Shown here: one piece after another, positions 34,589-42,861 of the stretch
Layout: every line of letters starts with the position of its first letter
Position numbering within the stretch: position 1 is the first letter of the stretch
Source: Amycolatopsis nivea
Lineage (GTDB): Bacteria > Actinomycetota > Actinomycetes > Mycobacteriales > Pseudonocardiaceae
Assembly (NCBI RefSeq): GCF_004522235.1
Contig: NZ_SDLT01000029.1
Coordinates: 16,364-80,363 of the forward strand
Reading direction: 5' to 3'
DNA length: 64,000 bases
The notes under the pieces: generated by a model
What the model was told of the DNA's origin: nothing
The model's input: the letters and a program-made list of their open reading frames with translations, nothing else
Database searches by the model: none
Position numbers and translations under genes: made by a program

Positions 34589-35766
34589 CCACCGTCGTCG
34601 CCCCGGAGGCGCGTGCGCTGCGGCGCGCGCGGCGGATCATCGCGGGCCAGATCGCCGTGGTGATCACGATCGTCGTGCTCGCCGCGGGCGCGATCGCGTA
34701 CTGGGTGCTGCTGCGCGGGCAGGCCGCGGAGACCGAGCGGCAGCTGGATTTCGCTTTGGGACACGGGCTTTCCGCGACCCCGCCCGGCTGCACCTACCTG
34801 GTGACGCCGCAGGGACACGCGCCTGCCGGGCGGCTGCCGTTCGCGCTCCCGCCGATTCCCGCGGTGCCGAACGACGGCGACGTGGTAACCGAAGAACGCG
34901 TGCTCGACGGCGCGACGTACACCATCCGCACGGTCAACCGCGACGGCGAGGTCTGGCAGGCGTTCTTCAACGAGCATTACCTGATCTCGGACCGGGAACA
35001 GCTGCTGCTGGGGCTCGGGGTGGCCGAGCTTGCGGTGCTGATCATCTCGGTGATCAGCGGATACCTGCTGGCCGGGCGGGCGATCCGGCCGTTGGGCGAG
35101 GCGCTGCGCCGACAACGGACGTTCGTCGCCGACGCTTCCCACGAGCTGCGGGCGCCGTTGACCCGGTTGCACACCCGCACGCAACTCCTCGCCCGGCGCG
35201 GCGGTGCGGGACCGGCCGAGCTGGAAACCCTGGTCTCAGGCACCCGGGAGCTGGGCGCGGTGGTCGACGATTTGCTGCTGTCCGCGCAGGCCTGTTCCGA
35301 GCGGCCGCATCTGGAACCGGTGCAGCTGGCGGTGCTGGCGGAACAGGCCGTGGCGGCGGAATCGGTCCGCGCGAACGACCGGCAGGTGGACCTCCGGCTG
35401 AGCCGTTCGCCCGGCCTGGAGGACGTGGTGCCGGGCGTGCCGACCGCGTTGCGGCGAGTGCTGTCCGCCTTGCTGGACAACGCGATCGGGCACACGCCGC
35501 CGGGCGGGTCGATCGAGGTGATTCTCGCCAACCCGGATGCTCGGCACGTCGAACTGCGCGTGTGCGACACCGGGACGGGCTTCCCACAGCACGAAGCGGA
35601 ACGCCTTTTCGAGCGGTTCGCCCACGGCGCGCACGGCGAGGGACGGCGCTTCGGACTGGGGCTGGCGTTGGTGCAGGAAGTCGTCGCGGGTCACGGCGGG
35701 ACCATTGCCGCGTTCGGCAAGCCTGGGGTCGGCGCGACGTTCACGTTGCGCTTTCAACGGGCTTGA
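34585..35766 (+). CDS. sensor histidine kinase
   Basis: A 393-residue membrane kinase. Two transmembrane segments (~20-43 and ~142-164) flank a ~100-residue extracytoplasmic sensor domain. The H-box has H186 in ASHELRAPL; the N-box is near 301 (LLDNAIGHT), with G1 (DTGTGF) and G2 (GLGLALV) following. It would phosphorylate the response regulator translated just before it. The terminal 26 bp overlap the convergent membrane-protein gene. Confidence 0.92.
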   Translation: MTTVVAPEARALRRARRIIAGQIAVVITIVVLAAGAIAYWVLLRGQAAETERQLDFALGHGLSATPPGCTYLVTPQGHAPAGRLPFALPPIPAVPNDGDVVTEERVLDGATYTIRTVNRDGEVWQAFFNEHYLISDREQLLLGLGVAELAVLIISVISGYLLAGRAIRPLGEALRRQRTFVADASHELRAPLTRLHTRTQLLARRGGAGPAELETLVSGTRELGAVVDDLLLSAQACSERPHLEPVQLAVLAEQAVAAESVRANDRQVDLRLSRSPGLEDVVPGVPTALRRVLSALLDNAIGHTPPGGSIEVILANPDARHVELRVCDTGTGFPQHEAERLFERFAHGAHGEGRRFGLGLALVQEVVAGHGGTIAAFGKPGVGATFTLRFQRA

Positions 35767-36433
35767 GCTTGCGGGACTGGAGTTTCTTGTACAGGAAGAA
35801 ATAGAGCTTGATGTACTGGCCGACCAGTACGGCATTGATGATCGTGCCCTCGCGGATGAAATGCGGTCCGCCAAGGAAGATCAGCCCGATGCCTGCCGAA
35901 ATCGCGAGCAGCGTGCAGTCGAAGACAGTCTTGATGTTTCCCCATTTGCGGCCGGTCTTCTTCTGCAGGGTGTTGACGAACAGGTCGATCGGCATCAGCA
36001 CCAGATTGGCGCGGATCATCAGGAAGAGCCCGAACGCCAGCATCGCGTCGGCGAGGAACAGCAACGCGAGATTAGCCGCGTACGGGGCCAGGGAGATCCA
36101 CTTCGTCGCCATCAGGTTGAAGTCGAGCAGTGCGGCCAGGATCAGTGCCGGTACCAGCGAGAACAGGTTCTGGAGTTTGAATGCCCTTGGCAGCACCAGG
36201 AAAGTCAGGATGAGCATGAGCACTTCGAGCATGAGATTGAACGTGCCCTGGCTGAGCGGCGGCAGCACGAGCGTCATCGTGCGGGTCAGGCTGCTTTGCG
36301 GGGAGATGCCGATCCCGGCCCGGATGGCCAGGCCGAGACCGAGCGTCAGCAGGTAGATGCCGGCGATGTAGGTGATCCAGCGCCGCACCACGTTTCCGTT
36401 GTCGATTACTCCCGCGTCTTTGTCGTAAGGCAC
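35741..36433 (-). CDS. YczE/YitT-like integral membrane protein
   Basis: A 230-residue protein with five or six membrane helices, resembling the YczE/YyaS family (RAGIGISPQSSLT near residue 40; MIRANLVLMPIDLF near 143). Function is unproven in this family, which is often next to metabolic enzymes. It starts 23 bp after the adenine deaminase-like gene on the same strand, so it may transport a substrate or product of that enzyme. It is convergent with the histidine kinase gene. Confidence 0.75.
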   Translation of the reverse strand: MPYDKDAGVIDNGNVVRRWITYIAGIYLLTLGLGLAIRAGIGISPQSSLTRTMTLVLPPLSQGTFNLMLEVLMLILTFLVLPRAFKLQNLFSLVPALILAALLDFNLMATKWISLAPYAANLALLFLADAMLAFGLFLMIRANLVLMPIDLFVNTLQKKTGRKWGNIKTVFDCTLLAISAGIGLIFLGGPHFIREGTIINAVLVGQYIKLYFFLYKKLQSRKLKPVESAT

Positions 36434-36456
36434 GACCGTGACCTCCTCGTTGAGGG

Positions 36457-38214
36457 TTACTTCATGAATCCGAAACGGTCGAGCGAGATGAACAGGGTCA
36501 GGAGTTTGTTGACGACGGGCTCGCCTTCGTTGCGGTTGCCCAGTTTTTCGAGCGCGGTGTCGATTGAGCGGGTCGCGTCGACGAGTTCGGCGAGGTTCAT
36601 GTCGGCCATCACGCCGTAGAATTCCAGTGGCAGACAGGCTTTTGTCTCACCGTCTTCGGTGACGATGCAGCCGCCGACCAGTGTGTCCAGCTGCTTGAGG
36701 TTGGCGCACATCTCCGTGCTCTCGCTGCCGACACTCACGAAGTACGCCGACGGGGCGGGCCAGAAGGTCGAAACCGCACCACGGTCGATCGAAACGCCCT
36801 TGAACAACCCGGTGACGATGTGCCGCTCTCCGTCGGGATAGCGCTGCACGACCGAAATCCGGTTGAGCCGCTCGCCTTCGTGCTCGGGCACGACCGCGCC
36901 GTCGCGGAACGGCACCCAGATCTCTTGGGCGAACTTGAGATGTCCGCGGCCGTAGACGTCGAAAAGCAGCACCTTCGCTTGGTCGCCTTCGGGGGAGACT
37001 TCGATCGGCGTCAGGTCGAGTTGCTCGGGAGTCAGATCGGCGAGACCCGGCTTCGGTTTCTTGGCCAGGCTGGAGTAATCGATGCCGACGCGGTTGAGCA
37101 GCTTGCGGTCGCGGGCCACCAGTTCGCCGCCCTTGAACACGTACCGCGGATTGATCTTCGCAAGACTGTCCGTGAGGACGATGTCCGCGAAGCGGCCCGG
37201 GCTGAGCGAACCGAGGTCCCGGTCCTTGCGGAAAGAACGGGCGGCATAGAGGGTGCCCATTTTGATCGCCTTGATCGGGGGCATGCCCATTTCGATCGCG
37301 AGCGAGATCACCCAGTCGATATGGCCCTGCCGCAGGACCCGGTCCACCGAGATGTTGTCGGCGCAGAGCTGGAAATTCTCCGCTGGCCAGCGCCGTTTCA
37401 CGATGGCACGCAACATGGTCCGGATGACCTCGGGACTTCCGACGCCGAACTTGATCTGGGTGTTCAGGCCGTAGCGGACGCTCTTTTCGATGTCGTCCTC
37501 GTTCCAGACGTCGTGGTTGTTGTCGACGCCGATAGCGGGCATGTAGTTCAGCAGCATGTCCGACAGTGCCGTGACACCCCAGTGGCAGTTCACGAATCCG
37601 GAATTCGCACGGCCCAGCGCGGATTTGCGGAAGTCGTCGGCATCCCCGGTCATGTAAGACAGATGAGCGAGTTCGCCCAGCCCGATCACCGGATCCATCT
37701 TCAGCATGGCCTCGGTGACGTCCGTCGAGGTCTTCTTCCCCGGCGCGAACGCGTAAAGCCGGTACGGGAGTTTTTCGTGGTCGGCAAACAAGGTTTGGAC
37801 CGCTTCCACCGCCTCGTCCCCGGCCGCGCTGGCGAAATCCAGGGTTTCCCCGAAGACCGTGGTCGTTCCGCTCGGGACGATCGCCTCCCCGAACGCCGCC
37901 GGATGCGCGAGCTGTGATTCGAAGTGCAGATGCGCGTCGATCAACCCGGGGATCGCGTAAAGCCCCCCGCCGTCGAAAACCTCGCGCACCCGCACGATCG
38001 ACTCGTCGGGGTTCAGCGCGATGATCCGCCGCCGGTAAACGAGAAGCGTGCCGGGATAGACACTTTCCGTGTGCACGTCGACGATGGTGAGATTGCGCAG
38101 CAGCAGGTCCGCTTCCCGCTCGCCGGCGAGAATGTCGAAGATCGTCCGCACGTGCTCTTCTTGCGCGGCAACGTCTTCCGCCGCGAGCAGGGGATAGGTC
38201 GGCGATTCCGGCAC
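36457..38214 (-). CDS. adenine deaminase-like amidohydrolase
   Basis: A 585-residue metal-dependent amidohydrolase of the adenine deaminase (AdeC/Ade) type. Metal-binding HxH is H95-L-H97 in GLIDAHLH, with a further His in HWGV near 215 and the Asp-containing LCADN near 305. Adenine deaminase converts adenine to hypoxanthine. Identity to true Ade cannot be judged here, so another purine or pterin substrate is possible. GTG 38214 sits behind GAGGAC. It is divergent from a LysR gene. Confidence 0.82.
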   Translation of the reverse strand: MPESPTYPLLAAEDVAAQEEHVRTIFDILAGEREADLLLRNLTIVDVHTESVYPGTLLVYRRRIIALNPDESIVRVREVFDGGGLYAIPGLIDAHLHFESQLAHPAAFGEAIVPSGTTTVFGETLDFASAAGDEAVEAVQTLFADHEKLPYRLYAFAPGKKTSTDVTEAMLKMDPVIGLGELAHLSYMTGDADDFRKSALGRANSGFVNCHWGVTALSDMLLNYMPAIGVDNNHDVWNEDDIEKSVRYGLNTQIKFGVGSPEVIRTMLRAIVKRRWPAENFQLCADNISVDRVLRQGHIDWVISLAIEMGMPPIKAIKMGTLYAARSFRKDRDLGSLSPGRFADIVLTDSLAKINPRYVFKGGELVARDRKLLNRVGIDYSSLAKKPKPGLADLTPEQLDLTPIEVSPEGDQAKVLLFDVYGRGHLKFAQEIWVPFRDGAVVPEHEGERLNRISVVQRYPDGERHIVTGLFKGVSIDRGAVSTFWPAPSAYFVSVGSESTEMCANLKQLDTLVGGCIVTEDGETKACLPLEFYGVMADMNLAELVDATRSIDTALEKLGNRNEGEPVVNKLLTLFISLDRFGFMK

Positions 38215-38283
38215 GGTGTCCTCACTTCGGTGTCGTTGGTGCACTGATAGAACCCGGCGGACACCGTTGCTGACAAGCATTCA

Positions 38284-38315
38284 TTTTCGTACGACGTGTA
38301 CTCTTTTTTCGTACG
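38284..38315. promoter_or_regulatory. direct repeats in LysR/deaminase intergenic region
   Basis: TTTTCGTACG occurs at 38284-38293 and 38306-38315, 22 bp apart (two helical turns). A GTAC..GTAC dyad (38289-38301) overlaps the first. Placement 17-48 bp before the LysR start suggests autoregulation and control of the divergent deaminase. Confidence 0.45.
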
Positions 38316-38331
38316 CTTAGGAGGCCCGCCC

Positions 38332-39240
38332 GTGCTCCACTCCCGGTTGCTGCAGTACATCGACGAAGTGGCACGCCTCGGATCCATCCGCGCGGCCGGT
38401 GCCCGGCTGCACGTCGCGCCGTCCGCGATCAACCGGCAGATCCTGCTTCTGGAAGCGGAACTCGGCCAGCCGCTGTTCGACCGCCTGCCGCGCGGAATGC
38501 GTCCGACGCCAGCCGGGGAAGCGCTTCTCGCGCACGTCCGGCGCACCCTGCAGCAGTACCGCGAGACCGTCGCGGACATCCGCGACCTGCACGCCCTCGG
38601 CAGCGGCGAGGTCGTGATCGCCACGATGACCGGCCTGGCCAGCAGCGTCGTCGCCACCGCCGCGGCAGCGTTCCGAGTCCGGCACCCGCGAGTCCGGATC
38701 TCGATCCGCACGATGACGACGCAGGACATCCTGCGCGCGGTCGAGGCCAGCGAAGCCGATCTCGGGCTCGGCTTCAACGTCCCGCCGTCCGCGCACCTCG
38801 AAGTCTGCTGGCAAATGAACACCCGGCTCGGCGTGGTCGTCGCTCCGCACCATCCGCTCGCCGGCGCGGACCCGATCCCGCTCGCGCAGTGCCCGCCCTA
38901 TCCGCTGATCTTCGCCGACCGGTCGATGGTCATCCACGGCATCGTCGCGGAAGCCTTCGCCAAGGCCGGTCTCGACATCGAACCGGCTTTCCACACGAAC
39001 TCGATCGAGACGATGAAGCGACTCGCCGCGTCCGGTGACGCCATCGCGTTCCTGAGCGAATTCGACATCGCCGAGGAAATCCGCGACGGCCGCCTCGTCT
39101 TCCGCCCGGTGCGCGATGCGTTCAGCAACAACGTGGTTTCGTTGGTACGGCGGGAAAAGCACGGCCATGGGCTGGCGAGTCTTTTGCTGGCGGAGGACAT
39201 CGTGGGTGCGCTGACCCACGCGCAGACTCCGCGTCCGTAA
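38332..39240 (+). CDS. LysR-family regulator
   Basis: A 302-residue LysR protein: N-terminal helix-turn-helix (GSIRAAGARLHVAPSAINRQI, residues ~15-36) and a periplasmic-binding-protein-like effector domain. GTG 38332 follows AGGAGG. It is divergent from the deaminase-like gene and probably activates it in response to its substrate or product. Confidence 0.9.
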   Translation: MLHSRLLQYIDEVARLGSIRAAGARLHVAPSAINRQILLLEAELGQPLFDRLPRGMRPTPAGEALLAHVRRTLQQYRETVADIRDLHALGSGEVVIATMTGLASSVVATAAAAFRVRHPRVRISIRTMTTQDILRAVEASEADLGLGFNVPPSAHLEVCWQMNTRLGVVVAPHHPLAGADPIPLAQCPPYPLIFADRSMVIHGIVAEAFAKAGLDIEPAFHTNSIETMKRLAASGDAIAFLSEFDIAEEIRDGRLVFRPVRDAFSNNVVSLVRREKHGHGLASLLLAEDIVGALTHAQTPRP

Positions 39241-39244
39241 CCGC

Positions 39245-39598
39245 TCAATCGGTGAGCGAGTCCGTCGGCAACAACGCCCGCAGCCGCCGGGTCGTCGCCT
39301 CGTACTCCACATACGCGCGCGAATTCTCCGGCCCACCGGCGGCCATCAGCTCGTCGTGCGCGATCGCCTGCTCCGCGATCACCGAAGCGAGCAACACGAG
39401 AAACCGCGCCGAACGCTCCGAGCGGACCGCCATCTCGGCGGAACCGGGAAGGCCTCGCTCGGCGAAGCCCTCGAACACGGCGGTGTTCTCGCGCTGCTTC
39501 TCCGCCAGCAACCGGCAGGTCGCCGATTGCTGGCGGAGTTGGTCGGCATAAGCCACCTGCGGCGAAGCGGCATCCCCGGGCTGGCTCACGCCCGACAT
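39245..39598 (-). CDS. hypothetical helical protein
   Basis: A 117-residue protein without signal peptide or membrane segment. Predicted mostly helical (AEKQRENTAVFEGFAERG; ARFLVLLASVIAEQAIAHDEL). ATG 39598 lies behind GGAGAACGG. It is convergent with the LysR gene, 4 bp between stops. I recognise no family. Codon bias is strong, supporting it as a real gene. Confidence 0.6.
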   Translation of the reverse strand: MSGVSQPGDAASPQVAYADQLRQQSATCRLLAEKQRENTAVFEGFAERGLPGSAEMAVRSERSARFLVLLASVIAEQAIAHDELMAAGGPENSRAYVEYEATTRRLRALLPTDSLTD

Positions 39599-39638
39599 GA
39601 TGCCCGTTCTCCGCCGCGGACACCTACTGGATCGGTTC

Positions 39639-40079
39639 CTAGAGCACGACGACCGTGAACACCGCCGACACCGCCGCGGTGAACAGCGTGGATTCGGGAT
39701 GGAAGACCCGCAGCGTCAAGCTCCCGGAGACGTTCAGCCGGATCCCGAGGTCGAAGTCGTGGTCCGGCGAGCACGAGGCGGCGGCGAGGTTCACCCACGC
39801 TCCGGCCTGGGTTTGCTGCTGGAGGTACAAGATCCCGTCGTCGTCGGCGCGGCCCGCGGGGCCGGTCGCGAAGTGTCCGTGGATCCGGATCTGCTCTCCC
39901 TTGTGCACTTTGGCCTTGACCGGTGCGGCCTTGATGTGCACCGGCTTCTTCTTCGCCAGTTGGTGCGCGGCGGGCACTGCGGCCTGCGCGGGCAGGGCGG
40001 TCGAGCACAGACCGGCGAGGGCGAGGGACAGGGCGAGACCGGCCCATCGGGCGCGGCGCCGCATCGAGGTCGTAGTCAT
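39639..40079 (-). CDS. hypothetical secreted protein
   Basis: A 146-residue protein with a Sec signal peptide (Arg-rich start, hydrophobic core residues ~12-28, AQA cleavage near 32). The mature part has a Lys-rich stretch (LAKKKPVHIKAAPVKAKVHKG) then a beta-rich domain resembling bacterial Ig or fibronectin folds. The residues form no catalytic motif. It may be wall-associated. ATG 40079 is chosen for the signal peptide; the frame is open upstream. Confidence 0.65.
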   Translation of the reverse strand: MTTTSMRRRARWAGLALSLALAGLCSTALPAQAAVPAAHQLAKKKPVHIKAAPVKAKVHKGEQIRIHGHFATGPAGRADDDGILYLQQQTQAGAWVNLAAASCSPDHDFDLGIRLNVSGSLTLRVFHPESTLFTAAVSAVFTVVVL

Positions 40080-40178
40080 GCCGTTCAGCGCAGTCCACCG
40101 TCGTCCGCTCCGCCGCTCGATTCCCTCGACCGTCGGGTGACAGCCACCGGCAAGGGGGACACGCAAGTTTCGTGACAG

Positions 40179-40190
40179 TGTTTTAAAACA
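40179..40190. promoter_or_regulatory. 12-bp perfect palindrome TGTTTTAAAACA
   Basis: Centred ~42 bp upstream of the small membrane-protein gene at 40227. The flanks ACAG/CAGT extend symmetry partly. AT-rich in a GC-rich genome, so a regulator site or promoter is likely. Confidence 0.45.
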
Positions 40191-40226
40191 GTGTTATGGT
40201 CGCTCCGCACCCCAAAGGAGGCGACC

Positions 40227-40610
40227 ATGCACGGCCCAGTCCAGTTGTTCACCGTCATCGCGCTCGTATCGCTGCCCACCGTCATGTACGGCGGCTACGC
40301 GCTGAGCGGCGTGCTGCGCCGCGGTGACCTCACCGAGAAGCAGCGCGGGTTTTTCCGCGCCGGACACGCGCACGCCGGTGTCCTGCTCGTCCTCACGCTC
40401 GCCGCATTGCAACTGGTCGAGCACGGCGGGCTCGGCGACACCGCGCGCTGGATCGTCTGCTTCCTGCTGCTGTTCGGCGTGCTCGCGCAGTCCGGCGGGT
40501 TCTTCCTCGCGATGCTGCGCACCCGCGTCGGCATGAGCGTCACGACCGGCGGCGCGGTGCTGCTCGGCGCGGCCATGCTGCTCACCGCGTACGGCGTCGC
40601 GTTCCCCTGA
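40227..40610 (+). CDS. small integral membrane protein
   Basis: A 127-residue protein with four predicted transmembrane helices and a His-rich loop (FFRAGHAHAGVLLVL near residues 45-60). ATG 40227 follows AAAGGAGG. HxH-A in a helix could bind a metal or heme, which is speculation. It lies 36 bp before the hisS-like gene but codes separately. Family unknown. Confidence 0.7.
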   Translation: MHGPVQLFTVIALVSLPTVMYGGYALSGVLRRGDLTEKQRGFFRAGHAHAGVLLVLTLAALQLVEHGGLGDTARWIVCFLLLFGVLAQSGGFFLAMLRTRVGMSVTTGGAVLLGAAMLLTAYGVAFP

Positions 40611-40646
40611 CGAAATCGCTGGCGCCGGGTCGTTAAGCTTGATGAC

Positions 40647-41942
40647 GTGCCTGAATACCTGTCAACTGCGCCTGTCAAGGGGACCCGAGACTTCCTCCCC
40701 GCCGAAATGTCCGTCCGCACGCAGGTGTTCGGCCATCTCTACGACGTGCTGGAGCGCTACGGCTACCTCCGCTACGACGGCCCGATCCTGGAGCAGGCGG
40801 AGGTCTACGAGCGGAAGTCCGGCCAGGAGATCGCCGACCAGCAGCTGTACACGCTCACCACGCGCGGCGGTGAGCGGCTCGCGCTGCGTCCGGAGATGAC
40901 GCCGTCGGTGGCCCGGATGATCGCCGGGCACGCGAAATCGCTGTCGTTCCCGGTGCGCTGGTACAGCCACCCGAACTGCCACCGCTACGAGCGCCCGCAG
41001 CGCGGCCGCGTCCGCGAGCACTGGCAGATCAACGCCGACATCTTCGGTTCGGAAAGCGCGAACTGCGAGATCGAGATGTTCGAGCTGATCCACGATCTGA
41101 TGGGCGCGGTCGGCGCGACGCCGGACATGTTCGCGGTGCGGGTCAACGACCGGAACCTGCTGTCCTCGGCGCTCACCGACGTCGTCGGGATCTCGCCGGA
41201 TCACCTGGCGCAGGTGTTCGCGCTCGTCGACCGGTGGGAGAAGACCTCGGCCGAGGAGCACGCGGCGAGCGCCGCCGAGATCGGGTTGTCGGACAAGCAG
41301 TACGAGAAGCTCGCCGAGACCCTCGGCGCGGGCCCCGCGCTGCTCGACGAGCTGCCCGCGGAGGTCAAGGCCGAGTCGAACCTGGTCAAGGTGCTGTCCA
41401 GCAGCGCGGCGAGCCTGGTCCGGTACGAGCCGCTGATCGTGCGCGGGCTGGCGTACTACACGTCGACCGTGTTCGAGGTCTTCGACACCTCGCCGCAGAA
41501 CCGCCGGGCGCTGTTCGGCGGCGGCCGGTACAGCAACCTCGCCTCGATGTTCACCAAGGAGCAGATCTCCGGCATCGGGTTCGGCATGGGCGACGTGACG
41601 TTGATGGACTTCCTCGACACGCACGGCCTCACGCCGCAGCCGCGCAGCGAGGTCGACGTCGCGGTCATCCCGGTCACCGAGGATCTGGCGGACCCGGCTC
41701 GCGACGTCGCGACCGTGCTGCGCAAGGCGGGTCTGCGCACGTCGACCCCGCTGGAGCTGCGCAAGCTGGGCAAGGAGCTCACTCGCGCGGACAAGGCGGG
41801 CGCGGTGGCGGTCGTCATCGTGGGCGAGGAGGACTGGGCGGCCGGCCGGGTGACGGTCCGGAGCCTGGCCACGCGTGAGCAGGAGCAGGTCGCGGTGGCC
41901 GATGTCCCGGCCGCGGTGCGGGCGATGGTTTCGCCGGCCTGA
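40647..41942 (+). CDS. hisS: histidyl-tRNA synthetase, atypical lineage
   Basis: A 431-residue class II synthetase. Motif 2 has R-bearing CHRYERPQRGRVREHWQ, the HisA region is RGLAYYTSTVFEVF (near 265), motif 3 is GIGFGMGDV near 310, and the C-terminal anticodon-binding domain follows. It begins KGTRDFLPAEMSVR, unlike the APKGVPD start I know from mycobacterial HisRS. It could be a second HisRS or one replaced by transfer. It charges tRNA-His with histidine unless it has another role. GTG 40647. Followed by a good terminator. Confidence 0.85.
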   Translation: MPEYLSTAPVKGTRDFLPAEMSVRTQVFGHLYDVLERYGYLRYDGPILEQAEVYERKSGQEIADQQLYTLTTRGGERLALRPEMTPSVARMIAGHAKSLSFPVRWYSHPNCHRYERPQRGRVREHWQINADIFGSESANCEIEMFELIHDLMGAVGATPDMFAVRVNDRNLLSSALTDVVGISPDHLAQVFALVDRWEKTSAEEHAASAAEIGLSDKQYEKLAETLGAGPALLDELPAEVKAESNLVKVLSSSAASLVRYEPLIVRGLAYYTSTVFEVFDTSPQNRRALFGGGRYSNLASMFTKEQISGIGFGMGDVTLMDFLDTHGLTPQPRSEVDVAVIPVTEDLADPARDVATVLRKAGLRTSTPLELRKLGKELTRADKAGAVAVVIVGEEDWAAGRVTVRSLATREQEQVAVADVPAAVRAMVSPA

Positions 41943-41950
41943 TTTTTCTC

Positions 41951-41990
41951 AAGGCGGGTGCCGGTCTCCGGACCGGTGCCCGCCTTCTTT
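41951..41990 (+). terminator. rho-independent terminator after hisS
   Basis: A 16-bp stem with two wobble pairs (arms ending at 41966 and 41986; loop TCCG) is followed by TTCTTT. It begins 8 bp after the stop codon. Confidence 0.8.
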
Positions 41991-42026
41991 ATCCGCCGAG
42001 TGGCGGATCCGGTGCGATTTCGTCAC

Positions 42027-42224
42027 TCACCGCAGTCGGCTGCCGGTGAACCAGCCGCCGTTTCCGGCTATCCACAATGGACAGTCCGGGGCCGGTCCGT
42101 TGGGCCGGTCGGGGTGCCGGTGGTCCGCTGACCGGGACACGAACCGCTGCCGGATCCATGTTTCCCGGGCTTCGCGGTCCTGGTCGGCGCCCTCGGAGTT
42201 GAATCGAGCACGCTTGGTTGCCAT
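42027..42224 (-). CDS. small conserved protein, unknown
   Basis: A 65-residue basic, Arg/Asp/Pro-rich protein, ATG 42224. The C-terminus CPLWIAGNGGWFTGSRL looks like a folded conserved tail. No signal peptide or membrane segment. Third-position bias is weaker than in neighbours, so it could be an imported or spurious ORF. It is convergent with hisS beyond the terminator. Confidence 0.45.
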   Translation of the reverse strand: MATKRARFNSEGADQDREARETWIRQRFVSRSADHRHPDRPNGPAPDCPLWIAGNGGWFTGSRLR

Positions 42225-42303
42225 TGCAGGGTCGTCATGATCGGTTCTTTGTAGTACCCTTGCGTAGTCGAGGTTGATCGCCTTCGTTGCGAACCCTTGA
42301 CCT

Positions 42304-42348
42304 GGCCTGTTGCCGGAGGTCGACCCCCAGGGCTTCCGGTGACAGGCC
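42304..42348. other. imperfect inverted repeat in 177-bp gap
   Basis: Arms 42304-42316 and 42336-42348 (GGCCTGT..CCGG / CCGG..ACAGGCC, 11 of 13 paired) followed by CTTTACTTT. It is between a small ORF and the flavodoxin-like gene, which end and start away from it. Possibly a terminator or attenuator; no riboswitch class is recognised. Confidence 0.3.
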
Positions 42349-42401
42349 TCTTTACTTTCCCCTGGAAGGCTTTTGGCCCCGCTCAGCGGAGCAGCCGCTG
42401 C

Positions 42402-42851
42402 TCACATGAGCGTCGCGGCAAGGGTTCCGCCGAGTTCGGTCACCGCTTCCAGCGCGGCTTTGTCCGGTTCGCCCGTCACGAGCACGGGCTCGGCCACGCG
42501 GGTCCAGCCGAGCCCGGTCGTGATCGCGTCGAGTTGCCGCACGGTCCCGGACGTGTCGTTGTTGCCGTGCACGTACGCCCCGAACGGACGGCCCTTCGTC
42601 GCGTCCAGGCAGGGGTAGTACACGGTGTCGAAGAAGTGTTTCAACGCTCCGCTCATGCTGCCGAGGTTCGCCGGCGTGCCCAGCAGGTAGCCGTCCGCGG
42701 CGAGCACGTCGGCCACCGTCGCGCCGAGCGCGGGGCGGCGGACGACGTCGACGCCCTCGATGTCCGGATGCTTCGCGCCGGCGAGCGCGGCCTCGAACAT
42801 CGCCTGCATCGACGGCGACGGCGTGTGGTGCACGATCAGCAACGTTGGCAT
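42402..42851 (-). CDS. flavodoxin-like / NAD(P)H-dependent FMN reductase-like protein
   Basis: A 149-residue flavodoxin-fold protein. The phosphate-binding loop HHTPSPSM is at 8-15 and the flavin-contact loops TPANLGSMSG near 59 and HGNNDTSG near 95 fit NADPH-dependent FMN reductases (WrbA-like fold, shorter). It may reduce quinones or carry electrons. Start ATG 42851, 10 bp before the phosphoglucomutase end; the two genes are co-directional and likely one operon. Confidence 0.8.
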   Translation of the reverse strand: MPTLLIVHHTPSPSMQAMFEAALAGAKHPDIEGVDVVRRPALGATVADVLAADGYLLGTPANLGSMSGALKHFFDTVYYPCLDATKGRPFGAYVHGNNDTSGTVRQLDAITTGLGWTRVAEPVLVTGEPDKAALEAVTELGGTLAATLM

Positions 42852-42861
42852 GGTTCTCCCG

